Shown in pieces: positions 16,872 to 26,297 of a DNA stretch of 64,000 nt. The stretch spans positions 240,868 through 304,867 of the forward strand of contig CAWAJU010000005.1 of assembly GCA_963782495.1 (NCBI GenBank). The letters are read 5' to 3'. Position numbers and translations under genes: made by a program. The notes under the pieces are model-generated. The model saw only the letters and a program-made list of their open reading frames with translations, ran no database searches and was not told the DNA's origin. Every line of letters begins with the position of its first letter. The first letter of the stretch is position 1. Source of the stretch: DASQBT01 sp963782495. GTDB taxonomy: Bacteria; Pseudomonadota; Gammaproteobacteria; Burkholderiales; Thiobacillaceae.

Positions 16872-18176
16872 CTATTCAACCCGGTTGAGCAGGTCCAGAG
16901 CGGTCGTCGCCATCAGCTGCATCTGCTCCCCGTCGACAATATAGGGGGGCATGAAGTAGACCGCATTGCCTATGGGCCGCATCAACACCCCGAGGTCCAG
17001 GGCCTGCAGGTGCCAGCGTAGCGAGAAGCCGGGTTGCGCATCCTTTACATCGAATGCCCAAATCATGCCCAGATGGCGGAAGAAGCTTACCCGCGGATGG
17101 GCTGACACCTCTGCCAGCAGTTCCTGGAAGATCGCCGCTTTGGCCCGGTTGGCGTCCAATACCTGGTCCGATTCGAATATGTCCAGCACTGCGCACGCTG
17201 CGCGGCAAGCCAGCGGGTTGCCGGTATAGGAATGGGAATGGAGAAAGCCTCTGGCGGTTGCGTCCCCGTAGAACGCGGCATAGATATCATCCGTAGTCTG
17301 CACACAGGACAAGGGCAGATAGCCCCCAGTGATGCCCTTGGACAGGCAGAGAAAGTCGGGGCGGACGTTTGCCTGTTCGCAGGCAAACAAGGTGCCGGTG
17401 CGGCCAAACCCAACCGCGATTTCATCGGCAATCAGATGGACCTGGTAGCGATCGCAAATTTCCCGTGCCCGGCCCAGGTAGATCGGGTGATACATGGCCA
17501 TCCCGGCGGCACCCTGGACCAAGGGTTCGAGGATTAAGGCTGCGGTGTCGTTTGCGCGCTCCGCAAGACAGACTTCCAAGGCGTTGGCTGCTCTCAGGGC
17601 GTAGGCGTCAGCGGATTCCCCCGTCTCGGCGCCTCGGAAATCCGGCGTTGGCACTTGCCGGGTGCGCCGCAACAGAGGCGCGTAAACGTCCCTGAACAAG
17701 GCCACGTCGGTGACGGACAGGGCGCCCACGGTTTCCCCGTGATAACCGTTCTTCAGGCTGATAAAGCCAATCTTGTCCGGCTTGCCGACGTTGCGCCAAT
17801 AGTGAAAACTCATCTTCAGCGCGATTTCGGTCGCGCATGCGCCATCCGAGGCAAAGAACGCATGGCCCAGGCCGCTCAGCTGCGCAAGCCGCTCCGACAA
17901 TTCCACTGCTGGCGGGTGCGTGCAGCCTGCGAGCATGACATGCTCGATTTTGCCGAGTTGGTCGACCAGAGCCGCATTGATGCGCGGATTGGCATGGCCG
18001 AACAGATTGACCCACCAACTGGAAATCGCATCGAGATAGCGCCTGCCCGATTCATCGATAAGCCACGCGCCCTCGCCCCGAACTATCGCCAGAGGGGGCG
18101 TTGATTCGAGCGCTTTCATCTGGGTGCAGGGATGCCAGAGAAACTGGCGCGAACGGGCCTGAAGCAAGCTGGGCAT
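16872..18176 (-). CDS. bioA: Adenosylmethionine--8-amino-7-oxononanoate aminotransferase (BioA)
   Basis: BioA makes 7,8-diaminopelargonate in biotin synthesis using SAM as amino donor. The 434-aa class III aminotransferase begins SRQFLWHPCTQMKALESTP, a BioA-specific N-terminal block, and carries the PLP lysine in CLSKGITGGYLPLS and the HSYTGNPLACRAA block. The ATG at 18176 fits the family; the open frame extends to 18326 without support. No other bio gene is adjacent. Confidence 0.95.
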   Translation of the reverse strand: MPSLLQARSRQFLWHPCTQMKALESTPPLAIVRGEGAWLIDESGRRYLDAISSWWVNLFGHANPRINAALVDQLGKIEHVMLAGCTHPPAVELSERLAQLSGLGHAFFASDGACATEIALKMSFHYWRNVGKPDKIGFISLKNGYHGETVGALSVTDVALFRDVYAPLLRRTRQVPTPDFRGAETGESADAYALRAANALEVCLAERANDTAALILEPLVQGAAGMAMYHPIYLGRAREICDRYQVHLIADEIAVGFGRTGTLFACEQANVRPDFLCLSKGITGGYLPLSCVQTTDDIYAAFYGDATARGFLHSHSYTGNPLACRAACAVLDIFESDQVLDANRAKAAIFQELLAEVSAHPRVSFFRHLGMIWAFDVKDAQPGFSLRWHLQALDLGVLMRPIGNAVYFMPPYIVDGEQMQLMATTALDLLNRVE

Positions 18177-18616
18177 GGATGCAAGCAAAACTGATACGCA
18201 GACCCCATTGTATTCGCCCTGGCGCGAGGAACTCACAACTGGAGACACCGCACAACCCGGTCCCAAGTGGAAAACCGCCGCCGTTCGTCGGCGCATTGTA
18301 AAGCGAATTAACCGGAAAAACGCCAAGCTCTTCGTCGGCTTTCCGCCAAGCTTGATGGCGCACTGTCGGCAGTGACTTCTTCTCCCTCTGTTTCACGCCG
18401 GTCCGTACGCGTTTCGATCTGCGCCGCGTATTGATTTTCAAACGTTTTCTTGCCGCCTCAACCAGATGGGCAAAACGCTTGCCGCGGACCCGTTTTCAAT
18501 CTTTAAAGACACCCTTTTATCTTGTTCACAACCCCGGGTTTTCTGGCACGGAAATCTTGTTCAAGTCATGAATATCACGGTCGATAACTCCGGTAGGCAA
18601 TAACAAAAAACCTGAA
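18177..18616. other. Intergenic region before the export/processing gene island
   Basis: 440 bp with no gene. It separates divergent bioA from the eight-gene island and must hold the promoters of both. A 10-bp direct repeat ATCTTGTTCA occurs at 18519-18528 and 18554-18563, 35 bp apart, about 55-100 bp before the first island gene, and could be a regulator site. I find no convincing -35/-10 pair and no SD sequence for the ATG at 18617. Confidence 0.4.
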
Positions 18617-20059
18617 ATGCAAATCCCGGTTGCCCTGTCCTCGCAGTACCTGCCCAGGTCGCAGACTCTGGCGACCACTGACGCCCTTTGTACTGCGTTG
18701 TCCGCCGAACAGTATCTGCAGCTGCAGGCTGAGGTATTGGGTCGCGGCCAATTTGCCGAGGCGGCAACCGCACTCGCCCAGCAACTTGCCTGCAGACTGG
18801 CTTGCGATCGAGTCAGTATCGGCTGGCTCAGCCGCCATGGAATGCTTGTAGCGGCGACCTCCTATGTAGCAGAATTACACGTGCGTCAGGAAACCGCCCG
18901 GCTGGTCGGCGCTGCAATGGATGAGGCGGCCGAGCAGGGCAGCGCCCTGATCCACCCCGAGCCGGAAGGCGGCAAGCCTCGAATTCGGCTGGCCCATGAG
19001 GAATTGGCACGGCGCCAAGGCTATGCGCTGTGCACCGTCCCTTTAGTTCACGGCGGGACCGTGGTCGGCGCTTTCACGCTGGAACGCCGGGAGGGGTGCT
19101 TCAGCGTTGAAGAAGGGATGCTTTACGAACATCTCGCCTGCATGCTGGCGCCTGTCCTCGCACTCAAACACGAGAACGACCTTTCGCTCTGGCAACGCGG
19201 CCTGATCGCCGCCAAGATCCGCCTGCGCTGGGGTACCGGCACAGCAGTAAGCAAGCCGCACATTTTCGGGCTTACTGCGGGCTTTGCTCTGCTCGCTTTC
19301 ATCGCACTGTTCCCCTTTACCTATAGCGTCAGCGCGCCAGCGCGCCTCGAAGGCGCGTTCCAGCGAGTATTGTCCGCGCCCACTGATGGCTTCTTGAGCA
19401 AGGTCTACGTGCGCCCCGGCGATCGGGTGAAAGCCGGACAGATGCTGGCCGAACTGGCCGATCAGGACCTGCTGGTCGAGCAACGCGGCTTGCAAGCCGA
19501 GCTGGCCCAGAACGAAAACGCGCTGGTTGCCGCACAGGCCAAGGGAGATCGAGCCGAATACGGCATCAACCAAGGCAAGGCCGAGGCGGCACAGGCCAAG
19601 TTGGAACTGATCCAGCAACAACTGGAACGTGCGCATGTGCGCGCGCCATTTGACGGCGTGATTATCAAGGGCGACCTGAGCCAGTCGGTCGGGGCTCCGC
19701 TGGAGCGCGGTGCCGAGCTCCTCACGCTGGCTCCGGACACTGGCTACCGGGTGATGATCGAAGCGGAAGAGAGCGAAGTGGCCGAACTGAAGCCCGGCCA
19801 GAGCGGCCGCTTAATCCTCGCGGCCATGCCTGTCCAAACCATGCCGATCCGATTGGAGCGGATCACTTCACTTGCGACCACGGAGAATGGCCGGCATTAC
19901 TTTGCCGTGTATGCAGCCCTGGACTGCAGGCAGCCCGGCCTGCGCCCGGGCATGCAGGGCGTGGCCAGGATAGCGGTGGACCGGCGCCCCATGCTGATGA
20001 ACTGGCTCACGCGCAGTTTCAGTTGGTTGCGCTTCAAGCTCTGGTCCTGGGGCGCCTGA
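18617..20059 (+). CDS. GAF domain fused to a HlyD-type periplasmic adaptor
   Basis: A 480-aa protein. Residues about 55-190 look like a cytoplasmic GAF domain (ACDRVSIGWLSRHGMLVAAT, TVPLVHGGTVVGAFTLERR). A membrane segment follows at about 215-238 (IFGLTAGFALLAFIALFPF), then a biotinyl-lipoyl barrel (SAPTDGFLSKVYVRPGDRVKAGQ), a short helical hairpin rich in Ala, Gln and Glu (about 285-340), and the returning half barrel (VRAPFDGVIIKGDLSQ). HlyD proteins usually bridge an inner-membrane pump and an outer-membrane channel, but neither is encoded here. The GAF fusion suggests that a cytoplasmic ligand or partner controls the adaptor. The M50 gene starts 1 nt after its stop. Confidence 0.85.
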   Translation: MQIPVALSSQYLPRSQTLATTDALCTALSAEQYLQLQAEVLGRGQFAEAATALAQQLACRLACDRVSIGWLSRHGMLVAATSYVAELHVRQETARLVGAAMDEAAEQGSALIHPEPEGGKPRIRLAHEELARRQGYALCTVPLVHGGTVVGAFTLERREGCFSVEEGMLYEHLACMLAPVLALKHENDLSLWQRGLIAAKIRLRWGTGTAVSKPHIFGLTAGFALLAFIALFPFTYSVSAPARLEGAFQRVLSAPTDGFLSKVYVRPGDRVKAGQMLAELADQDLLVEQRGLQAELAQNENALVAAQAKGDRAEYGINQGKAEAAQAKLELIQQQLERAHVRAPFDGVIIKGDLSQSVGAPLERGAELLTLAPDTGYRVMIEAEESEVAELKPGQSGRLILAAMPVQTMPIRLERITSLATTENGRHYFAVYAALDCRQPGLRPGMQGVARIAVDRRPMLMNWLTRSFSWLRFKLWSWGA

Positions 20060-20060
20060 C

Positions 20061-22211
20061 ATGGCAACGGATTCACTGTTCAGCCCCAACTGGTATCGGG
20101 TTTGCGCCTTGCATCCGCAACTGGGCGGGCATGTCCGGGTCCAGCGTCAACCCAGCCGCGACCGCCAATGGTATGTGCTCATCGATGGCGCAAGCGGCCG
20201 TCAGCATCGGGTCAATGACCTTGCCTACCAGTTTGTCGGGCGTTGCAATGGCCGCTACAACGCGCAGCAGATCTGGGAAAGCCTGTTCGAAACCCTGGCC
20301 GATGATACTCCCACCCAGGATGAGATCGTCCGTCTGATCGGCCAGTTGGTTGAAGCTGGTTTACTGCAAGTGGAAAAACAGTCGGATGTGGAAGCCTTGT
20401 TCGAACGCCATCAGGAACGCGCCGGCAGGATTCGCCGCAGCGCCCTCAACCCCCTGTCGTTCCGTATCCCCTTGTTCAACCCGGCTTCACTGCTGCAACG
20501 CCTTGATGGTGTCGCCCAGCAGATCTTCAGCCCCTGGGTGCTTTGGCTGTGGCTGGTCATCATGGGCATTGCACTGATGACGGCATTTGCCCACTGGAAT
20601 GAACTGCGCGCCCAAGCTGCCACCACCATGCTGACGCCGCGCTATCTCATCCTGCTGTGGCTGTGTTTTCCGCTCATCAAGGCGTTGCATGAACTGGCTC
20701 ATGGTCTGGCGGTTCGCCGCTGGGGCGGCGAGGTCACGCAGATGGGTGTGGCCCTGCTACTCCTGGTGCCTGCGCCCTACGTCGACGCGTCGGCGGCCTC
20801 GGCCTTCCGTCCAGCCTACCAGCGGGTCATGGTGAGCGCGGCCGGAATCATGACCGAGTTGCTGCTTGCCGCCTTAGCCCTAATGGTCTGGCTCAATGTC
20901 GAGCCTGGCCTGGTACGTGACATCGCCTTCGTCTTCCTGTTCATCGGTAGCGTCTCGACCGTGCTGTTCAACGGCAATCCGCTGCTGCGCTTTGATGGCT
21001 ATTACATGTTGAGCGACGCGCTCAATCTGCCCAACCTGGCCACACGCAGCAGCCGTTACTGGGCCTACCTGGCGCAACGCTATCTGCTCAAGCTACCCGA
21101 TCCGGCATCTGTCGAGCCCGGCCACGGGGAGCGCTTCTGGCTCTTGCTCTACGCGCCCCTGGCGTGGGCTTACCGACTGCTCATCAGCCTGGTGATCGCA
21201 TTCTGGATCGCTTCAAAATCCGCCCTTCTGGGGCTGGCTGTGGGCCTGTACATGCTCCACGGCAGTCTGGCAAAACCGATTTACCGCGTGTTGCACTTCG
21301 CCTTCTTCTCCCCAAGCTTGGGCAACCGGCGCCTGCAAGCCCGAGCCCTCGCGTCTGCGACCCTGGTCCTGGCGGTCGTGGCGCTGGCGGCCTTGCCCAT
21401 ACCTTCCAACACTACCGCTGAAGGCGTGGTCTGGCTGCCGGAAAAGGCTCAATTGCGCGCCGAGACCGGCGGCTTCGTAGTCAAACTACTGGCCCGCGAC
21501 GGCGAGCGCGTGCGGACCGGTCAACTGATCGCCGTTCTGGAAGATCCCACCCTGATCACCCAGCAGCAGGATCTGCAAAGCCAGTATGACGCCTTGCGCA
21601 CCGAATATTTCGAATCCCTGCTGAGCAATCCGCTGAAAGCCAGGAACGCCGACCAGGCGCTGCAGAAAATCCGACCGGAACTCGAGCGTAGCGAGGACAA
21701 GCTCGCGCAACTCAAGGTGCGCGCCCAAACCGACGGCACCCTCGTCATGCCCGGACAGCAGGACCTGCCGGGCGTGTTCGTGAAGCAGGGCGCCCTGCTC
21801 GGCTATGTGTTCAGTCCCGATCAGGTGAGGGTACGCGCAGTGGTCGACGAAAAGGATATTGCCTTGGTTCGCAAGCGCACGCGGGCAGTCGATGTACTGC
21901 TGGCAGAAAACGCCCGGCAGCCTCTGCGCGCCAGCCTCGCGCAAGAGACCCCGGCAGCCACGCACACCCTGCCCAGTCCCGCGCTCGGCGACCGGGCAGG
22001 CGGCAGCCAGATTACCGATCCCACTGACCAGGACGGCGTGCAAACCCTGGAGCCGGTATTTCTGGTGGACCTGTTACTGCCGCGCGATGCCACGCGTCGC
22101 GTGGGTGGGCGCGCCTGGGTGCATTTCGACCATGGCACCGAACCGCTTGCTCTGCAATGGGGCCGCCGTCTCCGGCAGCTCTTCCTCAAGCATTTCGACC
22201 AAGCGGCTTGA
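20061..22211 (+). CDS. PqqD-like domain + M50 (site-2) metalloprotease + HlyD-like barrel
   Basis: A 716-aa multi-domain membrane protein. Residues about 25-105 resemble PqqD/RiPP-recognition folds (LAYQFVGRCNGRYNAQQIW, EIVRLIGQLVEAGLLQV). Several membrane segments follow, with the zinc motif HELAHG in a helix near residues 212-217 and the second metal-site motif GNPLLRFDGYYM near residue 312, as in site-2 proteases. The C-terminal 250 residues contain a lipoyl-like barrel (LPEKAQLRAETGGFVVKLL, RDGERVRTGQLIAVLED) with a short coiled coil. The key residues look intact, so intramembrane or membrane-proximal proteolysis is plausible. Its substrate could be the giant protein encoded downstream (inference). 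Confidence 0.85.
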   Translation: MATDSLFSPNWYRVCALHPQLGGHVRVQRQPSRDRQWYVLIDGASGRQHRVNDLAYQFVGRCNGRYNAQQIWESLFETLADDTPTQDEIVRLIGQLVEAGLLQVEKQSDVEALFERHQERAGRIRRSALNPLSFRIPLFNPASLLQRLDGVAQQIFSPWVLWLWLVIMGIALMTAFAHWNELRAQAATTMLTPRYLILLWLCFPLIKALHELAHGLAVRRWGGEVTQMGVALLLLVPAPYVDASAASAFRPAYQRVMVSAAGIMTELLLAALALMVWLNVEPGLVRDIAFVFLFIGSVSTVLFNGNPLLRFDGYYMLSDALNLPNLATRSSRYWAYLAQRYLLKLPDPASVEPGHGERFWLLLYAPLAWAYRLLISLVIAFWIASKSALLGLAVGLYMLHGSLAKPIYRVLHFAFFSPSLGNRRLQARALASATLVLAVVALAALPIPSNTTAEGVVWLPEKAQLRAETGGFVVKLLARDGERVRTGQLIAVLEDPTLITQQQDLQSQYDALRTEYFESLLSNPLKARNADQALQKIRPELERSEDKLAQLKVRAQTDGTLVMPGQQDLPGVFVKQGALLGYVFSPDQVRVRAVVDEKDIALVRKRTRAVDVLLAENARQPLRASLAQETPAATHTLPSPALGDRAGGSQITDPTDQDGVQTLEPVFLVDLLLPRDATRRVGGRAWVHFDHGTEPLALQWGRRLRQLFLKHFDQAA

Positions 22212-22219
22212 CGACTGAC

Positions 22220-24208
22220 ATGGCCTGCCTTCTACCCACCTCCACGTTGCCGCAACCCGGCCTGATCTGGGGTCTTTATCCGGAAAAACCCCGGCCGGCC
22301 GGCGACCCGTCCTGGACCAGTCGTCTGAGCGCCTTATCCGCACGCTTTGCCAGGCCTGGTCTGCGCTTCCATACCGCAATCGCGATACGCTCCGAGGCAC
22401 TGGAGCAGAGCCTGGGCAGTCAGGACAGCGCCGCCTTCGCCCAGGCGGTCAAAACGCTCAGGCAGGAGCTATCCCGCCGGGGCCTTACGCCCGAACTCAT
22501 CACTCAAGCCTTCGCCCTGGTCAGTCTGGCCTGTCGGCGCCACCTCGGCCTGTCGCCGTTCACCGCCCAGCGGATCGCCGCGTCCATCATGTTGGAAAAC
22601 CGGCTGGCGGAAATGGCCACTGGCGAGGGCAAGACCCTGGTTGCCGCCCTGGTTGCCGGGACCGGCGGGTTGGCAGGCATGCCCGTGCACGTGCTGACCG
22701 CCAATGATTATCTGGTGGCGCGCGATGCGGAAAGGCTTAAGCCCGTCTATGAATCGCTGGGGCTTGCGGTCGGCGCCGTGCAGCAAACCATGGACAGCCG
22801 CGCCCGGCGTGCCGCCTATGCCTGCGACATTACCTACTGCACGGCCAAGGAATTGGTCTTCGATTATTTGCGCGATCAGCCCTTGCGCGAGCGTACCGAG
22901 CTGGCCAGGCGCGCCGCGCGACTTGAAGGGCCAGCCGTTGCCGGCCCCAGCACCCTGCTGCGCGGCTTGTGCATGGCCGTGATCGATGAAGCAGACAGCA
23001 TATTAATCGACGAGGCGCGCGTGCCCTTGGTCATTTCCGAATTGCACCACCAAGCCGACAAGCAGGAAGCCACGGTGCAACTGTTGCATCTGGCCACCGG
23101 TCTGCAACGGGGTAAAGACTTTCTCCTGGAAGTCCAAAGCCAGTCTGCGGCGCTGACCGAGGCCGGACGCGCGCAGCTGGCGGCACACGCCGGAAACTTG
23201 CATCCCGCCTGGCGTAATCGCCGTCTCGGCGAAGAGAATCTTTGCCTCGCTCTTGCCGCTCTGCACCTGTTCCAGCGCGACCAACATTATCTGGTACGCG
23301 CCGGCGCCGTGCATATCATCGATGAAACCACCGGCCGTCTCGCGACCGGACGTACCTGGTCGCGTGGCCTGCATCAACTCATCGAGATCAAGGAGAACTG
23401 CCAGCCCAGTGGCGAAACCGTCACCCGGGCGCAAATCACTTACCAACGCTTCTTCCCCCGGTATCTCAGGCTGTGCGGGATGAGCGGCACACTCGCCGAA
23501 TCGCGCGGCGAACTGGCGCGCATCTACAGGCTGCCAGTTGTGCGCGTTCCGCTGCGCCTGCCCAACCGCCGCATTGAAACCAGTCATCGCGTCTTTCTCA
23601 AGCGCAGCCAGCAATGGCAGGCAGTGACCGAGCGGGCGGGCGAGCTGCTGCGCTCCCAGCGGCCGGTGTTGATAGGCACGGACTCGGTCGCCGATTCCGA
23701 AAGTCTGTCCGCGCACCTGGTCCGGGCCGGACTGCCGCATGCCGTGCTCAATGCGCGCAATGATGGAGAGGAAGCCGCCATTGTCGCCCTGGCCGGCCAA
23801 GCCGGCCGCATTACCGTCGCCACCAACATGGCCGGCCGCGGCACTGACATTCCCCTTGGTCCGGGCGTCGCCGCGCGCGGCGGACTGCACGTGATCGGTT
23901 GTCAGATGAACAGCGCGCGACGCATCGATCGCCAACTCAAGGGCCGCTGTGCACGCCAGGGCGACCCCGGCAGTGCGGAATCCGTGCTGAGTCTGGACGC
24001 CCCGCTCGTCGCACGTAACCTGCCCAAGGATCTACTGCACCTGGCCGGAAAACTGGCCGGGCGCGCGAACGGCCGACTGCCTGGCTGGCTGGGGAGACTG
24101 CTCGCCGCCCTGGCGCAGCGTCTGGAAGAATCCCGCCATCAGGGACAGCGCGCCCTGCTGCTGCATCAGGATCAGCAAATCGACCGCCAGCCGGTGTTCA
24201 GGGACTAG
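22220..24208 (+). CDS. Shortened SecA paralogue (preprotein translocase ATPase-like)
   Basis: A 662-aa protein with all ATPase motifs of SecA: Walker A EMATGEGKT (residues 131-139), Walker B AVIDEADSILIDEAR (253-267), the preprotein cross-linking region ending IIDETTGRLATGRTWSRGL, LCGMSGTLAES, TNMAGRGTDIPLG, and QLKGRCARQGDPGSAESVLSL. It stops about 85 residues after the last motif, so most of the helical scaffold/wing region and the zinc-binding SecB tail of housekeeping SecA (about 900 aa) are missing. I start at the ATG at 22220, 8 nt after the M50 stop. It is probably a dedicated motor for a neighbour-encoded substrate, not the general SecA. Confidence 0.88.
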   Translation: MACLLPTSTLPQPGLIWGLYPEKPRPAGDPSWTSRLSALSARFARPGLRFHTAIAIRSEALEQSLGSQDSAAFAQAVKTLRQELSRRGLTPELITQAFALVSLACRRHLGLSPFTAQRIAASIMLENRLAEMATGEGKTLVAALVAGTGGLAGMPVHVLTANDYLVARDAERLKPVYESLGLAVGAVQQTMDSRARRAAYACDITYCTAKELVFDYLRDQPLRERTELARRAARLEGPAVAGPSTLLRGLCMAVIDEADSILIDEARVPLVISELHHQADKQEATVQLLHLATGLQRGKDFLLEVQSQSAALTEAGRAQLAAHAGNLHPAWRNRRLGEENLCLALAALHLFQRDQHYLVRAGAVHIIDETTGRLATGRTWSRGLHQLIEIKENCQPSGETVTRAQITYQRFFPRYLRLCGMSGTLAESRGELARIYRLPVVRVPLRLPNRRIETSHRVFLKRSQQWQAVTERAGELLRSQRPVLIGTDSVADSESLSAHLVRAGLPHAVLNARNDGEEAAIVALAGQAGRITVATNMAGRGTDIPLGPGVAARGGLHVIGCQMNSARRIDRQLKGRCARQGDPGSAESVLSLDAPLVARNLPKDLLHLAGKLAGRANGRLPGWLGRLLAALAQRLEESRHQGQRALLLHQDQQIDRQPVFRD

Positions 24209-24211
24209 GCC

Positions 24212-26287
24212 ATGATGTATCGATTGTTCCGCGGTTATCTTCCCAAGGCGGTCAATCCGCAGTTCTATCTCACCCGCATGCTGCGCCGCATGGATCCGCT
24301 ACGCGCAGCATCCGAGCTGTTACGTTCAGCTTTGAATGTCCTGACAGACGACCTGCTGATCGTCGACACCCAGGGCCGCGTGGTGTTGGCGAACCGGCGA
24401 TTTGCCGATCTGCTGGGCCAGACTCGGCAAACCCTGATCGGGCAGTCGCTCGATACCCTGGCATGGCAGGACAGCCATGGGGAGCCACTTGGCGCTGGCA
24501 CCTATCCATGGGAAATCGCGCTCCAGCGGGGCGCTACGACGCGCCTCAACAGGTTATGGCTGACCGATAGTCACGGCGTACGCCGCGCCTTCCTGGCCAA
24601 TTGTTCGCCCCTTCCCGTGGGCGACGGCAAGTGCGGGGGCGCCATGATTTCGCTGGATGAGATTGCCGGACTTGACGCAGACAAGATCGAACCGCATCGC
24701 CCGGTGCATAAAGTCGATGGCGGGACCTACGCCGCAAGCCTGGCCCTGGCCGACACGGCCCATGAGATCCGTTCGTCCCTCAACGCGACGCTGGGCTTTA
24801 CCGAGTTGCTGCGCCGCGGCCAGTTCAAGGACGACGCTGACTACCGGTGCCACCTAGATATCGTTCACTCCAGCAGCAGGCATTTGCTGGAACTTGTCAA
24901 CGGCATTCTGGACATTTCCAGTGCGGAATCTGGCGCGTTGGAGGTGAAACTGGGCGACTGCGCACCGTACCGGATTGCGCACGAAGTCGTGCAAGCCGAG
25001 AGCGTCAGGGCTTGCGGAAGGCGCGCGTCCATTGAACTGGTCTGCCCCGGTTCGATTCCCGCATGTATCCAGAGCGACCCGGCGCGCCTGCACCAGATTG
25101 TCGGCCATCTCGTCCGCCATGTGACCGCGTATTCAAGCGGGGGCGACGTCAAGCTTGTCCTGCGCTTCATCGCGGCGCGTCCTCAGGCACAGCTTCTGTT
25201 CGAAATCAGCAGCAACGAGACAGCAGAAGGCAAGCCGAAAACCCCGATTGAACCGTCAATCCAGGCTGGCCTGGCAACGGCCAGGCGCTTGGGCGGCGCC
25301 GGCCTGGGACTGACACTGAGCCTTCGACTAGCCCGCGCCATCGGTGCTGAACTGGTCATGAGACGCGTCCCTGGCGTTGCCCGAACCTTTGTGCTCAAGC
25401 TGCCCGCCGGCCCGATTGAAGCCATCAGGCTGATCACTCCGGAACAGGCGGCGAGCCAGCAGGGCGGCGCGAATCCGGCGGTTGGTTCACACTGGAAACT
25501 TTCCCCCGCGCGCGTGCTGATTGTGGATGACGCTCCCGAAAACCGCGAACTGGTGCGCCTGGTCATGGAGGATGCGGGAGCCGTGACCGAACAGGCGGAA
25601 AACGGCCTCACCGCGGTGGAAAAGGCGCGATCCCGACACTACGACCTCATTCTCATGGATCTGCATATGCCCGGCGCGGATGGCGCCACCGCAACTCGCC
25701 TGCTGCGTCAATATGGCCTGAAGGCACCCATCGTGGCGCTGACCGCGCACTCCTTGAAGAACCTGGAACAGGAGCTTATTGATGCTGGTTTCACGGCCTA
25801 TCTCGCCAAGCCGATAGAAATAGACCGATTGTTGGCCACCGACGCCTCGCTGGTCGGTGGCACCCGTGTTTGCCAGCCGCTTAACAAGCTCGCTGCGCTG
25901 CCGATTAAACCCGTATACGGCAGCAACCTGCCGCAACTGCCCATCGTGTCGCGCCTGGCAGGCAACCCGCGCCTGCAAGCCGCGATCAACAAATTTCTTG
26001 CCCGCCTTGGCGGCCAGCTAAGCGCGATTGAACTGGCCTGGCAGGCCCGCGATTTCGAGACACTCGCCAGCCTGGCGCACTGGCTAAAGGGAGCGGGGGG
26101 CACAGTGGGGTTCGATTCGTTCAACGAGCCCGCCAAGAGATTGGAACAGCTGTCCAAAACAAAACAGGCGGACGACATGGAGGAAGTGCTAATGGAATTG
26201 AAGGACATATCTGCACGCATTGTGCGGCCACAGGTCGCGGCCAGTACTTCAACCCCGGGTCCCGAGCAGACACGGGTCAAGCCCTAG
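24212..26287 (+). CDS. Hybrid sensor kinase-like protein with degenerate ATPase: PAS-HisKA-HATPase-REC-HPt
   Basis: A 691-aa soluble protein. A PAS domain lies at about 30-150 (LLIVDTQGRVVLANRRFADLLG), an H-box at AHEIRSSLNATLGF (about 185-200, with Ser where Pro is usual), then a poor HATPase: the N-box asparagine is absent (ARLHQIVGHLVRHV), no DxGxG box is visible, and only GGAGLGLTLSLRLA remains. A receiver follows (LIVDDAPENRELV, LILMDLHMPG, AKPIE), with phosphoacceptor Asp intact, and a C-terminal HPt with LAHWLKGAGGTVGF. It may pass phosphate through REC and HPt without making it. The start is 3 nt after the secA-like stop. Confidence 0.85.
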   Translation: MMYRLFRGYLPKAVNPQFYLTRMLRRMDPLRAASELLRSALNVLTDDLLIVDTQGRVVLANRRFADLLGQTRQTLIGQSLDTLAWQDSHGEPLGAGTYPWEIALQRGATTRLNRLWLTDSHGVRRAFLANCSPLPVGDGKCGGAMISLDEIAGLDADKIEPHRPVHKVDGGTYAASLALADTAHEIRSSLNATLGFTELLRRGQFKDDADYRCHLDIVHSSSRHLLELVNGILDISSAESGALEVKLGDCAPYRIAHEVVQAESVRACGRRASIELVCPGSIPACIQSDPARLHQIVGHLVRHVTAYSSGGDVKLVLRFIAARPQAQLLFEISSNETAEGKPKTPIEPSIQAGLATARRLGGAGLGLTLSLRLARAIGAELVMRRVPGVARTFVLKLPAGPIEAIRLITPEQAASQQGGANPAVGSHWKLSPARVLIVDDAPENRELVRLVMEDAGAVTEQAENGLTAVEKARSRHYDLILMDLHMPGADGATATRLLRQYGLKAPIVALTAHSLKNLEQELIDAGFTAYLAKPIEIDRLLATDASLVGGTRVCQPLNKLAALPIKPVYGSNLPQLPIVSRLAGNPRLQAAINKFLARLGGQLSAIELAWQARDFETLASLAHWLKGAGGTVGFDSFNEPAKRLEQLSKTKQADDMEEVLMELKDISARIVRPQVAASTSTPGPEQTRVKP

Positions 26288-26297
26288 CGAGTTTTCC

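Noticed and set aside
18540..18570. Sigma-54-like promoter (TGGCACG...TTGT) before the export island
   Set aside because: The distance between the GG and the second element is two bases too long and the final C is T, so it does not fit the sigma-54 spacing.
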